DNA from: Prevotella brunnea
GTDB lineage: Bacteria; Bacteroidota; Bacteroidia; Bacteroidales; Bacteroidaceae
Length of the DNA: 37,479 nt
NCBI RefSeq assembly: GCF_008016795.1
Contig: NZ_SDIK01000057.1
Location: 1 to 37,479 of the forward strand
Direction of reading: 5' to 3'
Shown here: one piece after another, positions 37,146-37,479 of the stretch
Numbering within the stretch: the stretch's first letter is position 1
Layout: each line of letters begins with the position of its first letter
The notes under the pieces: generated by a model
Databases searched by the model: none
What the model was told of the DNA's origin: nothing
The model's input: only the letters and a program-made list of their open reading frames with translations
Made by a program: the position numbers and the translations under genes

Positions 37146-37277
37146 GGAATGAATGGTGTACGTTTTAATTAATAACACATATACATAAGGATTTATTTTA
37201 TTAGCACGTAATATTTTTGAAATGTATCCTTTAATAATTATTACTGTCCACTAAACATCCCACATTTTTTATGAATT

Positions 37278-37314
37278 AGGGCTGACACTTCTCACGAGGT
37301 ATCAGCCCTTTTTG
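37278..37314 (+). terminator. hairpin at the IS left end
   Basis: AGGGCTGA (37278-37285) pairs with TCAGCCCT (37302-37309), with further pairs inside, followed by TTTTG. IS elements often carry such structures to block transcription coming in from outside. Confidence 0.6.
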
Positions 37315-37315
37315 T

Positions 37316-37323
37316 TATCTTTG
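37316..37323 (+). promoter_or_regulatory. -7 element of the transposase gene
   Basis: TATCTTTG, perfect -7 box, 24 bases before the transposase ATG and directly after the hairpin. Confidence 0.5.
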
Positions 37324-37347
37324 CTTTTGTTTCCAAACTCAGATAAC

Positions 37348-37479
37348 ATGGGCAAAAGTACACATTTCTTCGGACAGCCGGTATATGGTCAGCTGATAAA
37401 ATCTCTCGACCATGATAAAATAGTTGAAATAAGCCGTCGGAACGGCGGTGAGCGGTATGTGAAGACCTTTGATGGCTTA
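37348..37479 (+). CDS. IS4-family transposase, N-terminal fragment (DUF4372)
   Basis: The first 44 codons only; the frame is open to the window end. The start MGKSTHFFGQPVYGQLIKSL and the later YVKTFDG match the DUF4372 N-terminal domain of Bacteroidota IS4 transposases as I recall it. The catalytic DDE domain would lie beyond the window, so I cannot say whether the gene is intact. Confidence 0.8.
   Translation, partial: MGKSTHFFGQPVYGQLIKSLDHDKIVEISRRNGGERYVKTFDGL

Larger units (their letters stand above)
37244..37479 (+). mobile_element. left end of an IS4-family insertion sequence, cut by window end
   Basis: The transposase start, its own promoter and a terminator-like hairpin just outside it suggest the left end of an IS. 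The exact terminal inverted repeat cannot be set without the right end; the sequence from about ACTGTCCACTAAAC (near 37244) is a candidate edge. The element flanks the AT-rich polysaccharide region. Confidence 0.5.

Overview
The window looks like a chromosomal segment from a Bacteroidota bacterium, most probably Prevotella in the broad sense. The reasons are Bacteroidota-type promoters (TAnnTTTG at -7, sometimes TTG/TTTG about 19-20 bp upstream), no Shine-Dalgarno sequences at the starts, and a porin, transketolase, pyruvate kinase and ABC-F protein of the forms usual in that group. The genus call rests on remembered family resemblance, not on a search.

The left two thirds (about 1-26,660) is mostly housekeeping. 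In order it holds uvrB; a small membrane protein, putative porin, menA-like prenyltransferase and HD-domain hydrolase in one tight run; a minus-strand run of an RluA-type pseudouridine synthase, a 51-residue membrane protein and a guanine-deaminase-like enzyme; an ABC-F ATPase; grpE-dnaJ; folC; a sugar/H+ symporter; tkt-rpiB (non-oxidative pentose phosphate pathway); pyruvate kinase behind two zinc-ribbon membrane proteins; and dinB. Divergent from dinB, a polysaccharide operon begins with an initiating sugar-phosphate transferase and a Wza-like export protein.

From about 26,670 to 37,145 the sequence becomes clearly more AT-rich and carries the variable part of a Wzx/Wzy-type surface polysaccharide locus: flippase, a glycosyltransferase-acyltransferase fusion, Wzz-like chain-length protein, EpsG/Wzy-like polymerase, four more glycosyltransferases in changing orientations, and a secreted DUF4838 protein. 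The window ends inside the first codons of an IS4-family (DUF4372) transposase. Orientation flips, an orphan promoter and the terminal IS point to repeated cassette exchange.

The most unusual structure is not a gene. Four intergenic spacers each carry four units with a period of exactly 22 bp, built on a near-palindromic AAAAGCT-N-AGCTTTT core with a variable 7-nt spacer. Each array points, with its terminal unit, toward the promoter of the next gene (uvrB, rluA-type, tkt, zinc-ribbon/pyk operon). Two copies (before uvrB and before tkt) are followed by a homologous segment of about 330 bp whose differences are overwhelmingly transitions, and which ends at a -7-like ACTTTGCG box at nearly the same distance (332 and 333 bp) from the array. 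I know of no described element of this layout, but I could not search.
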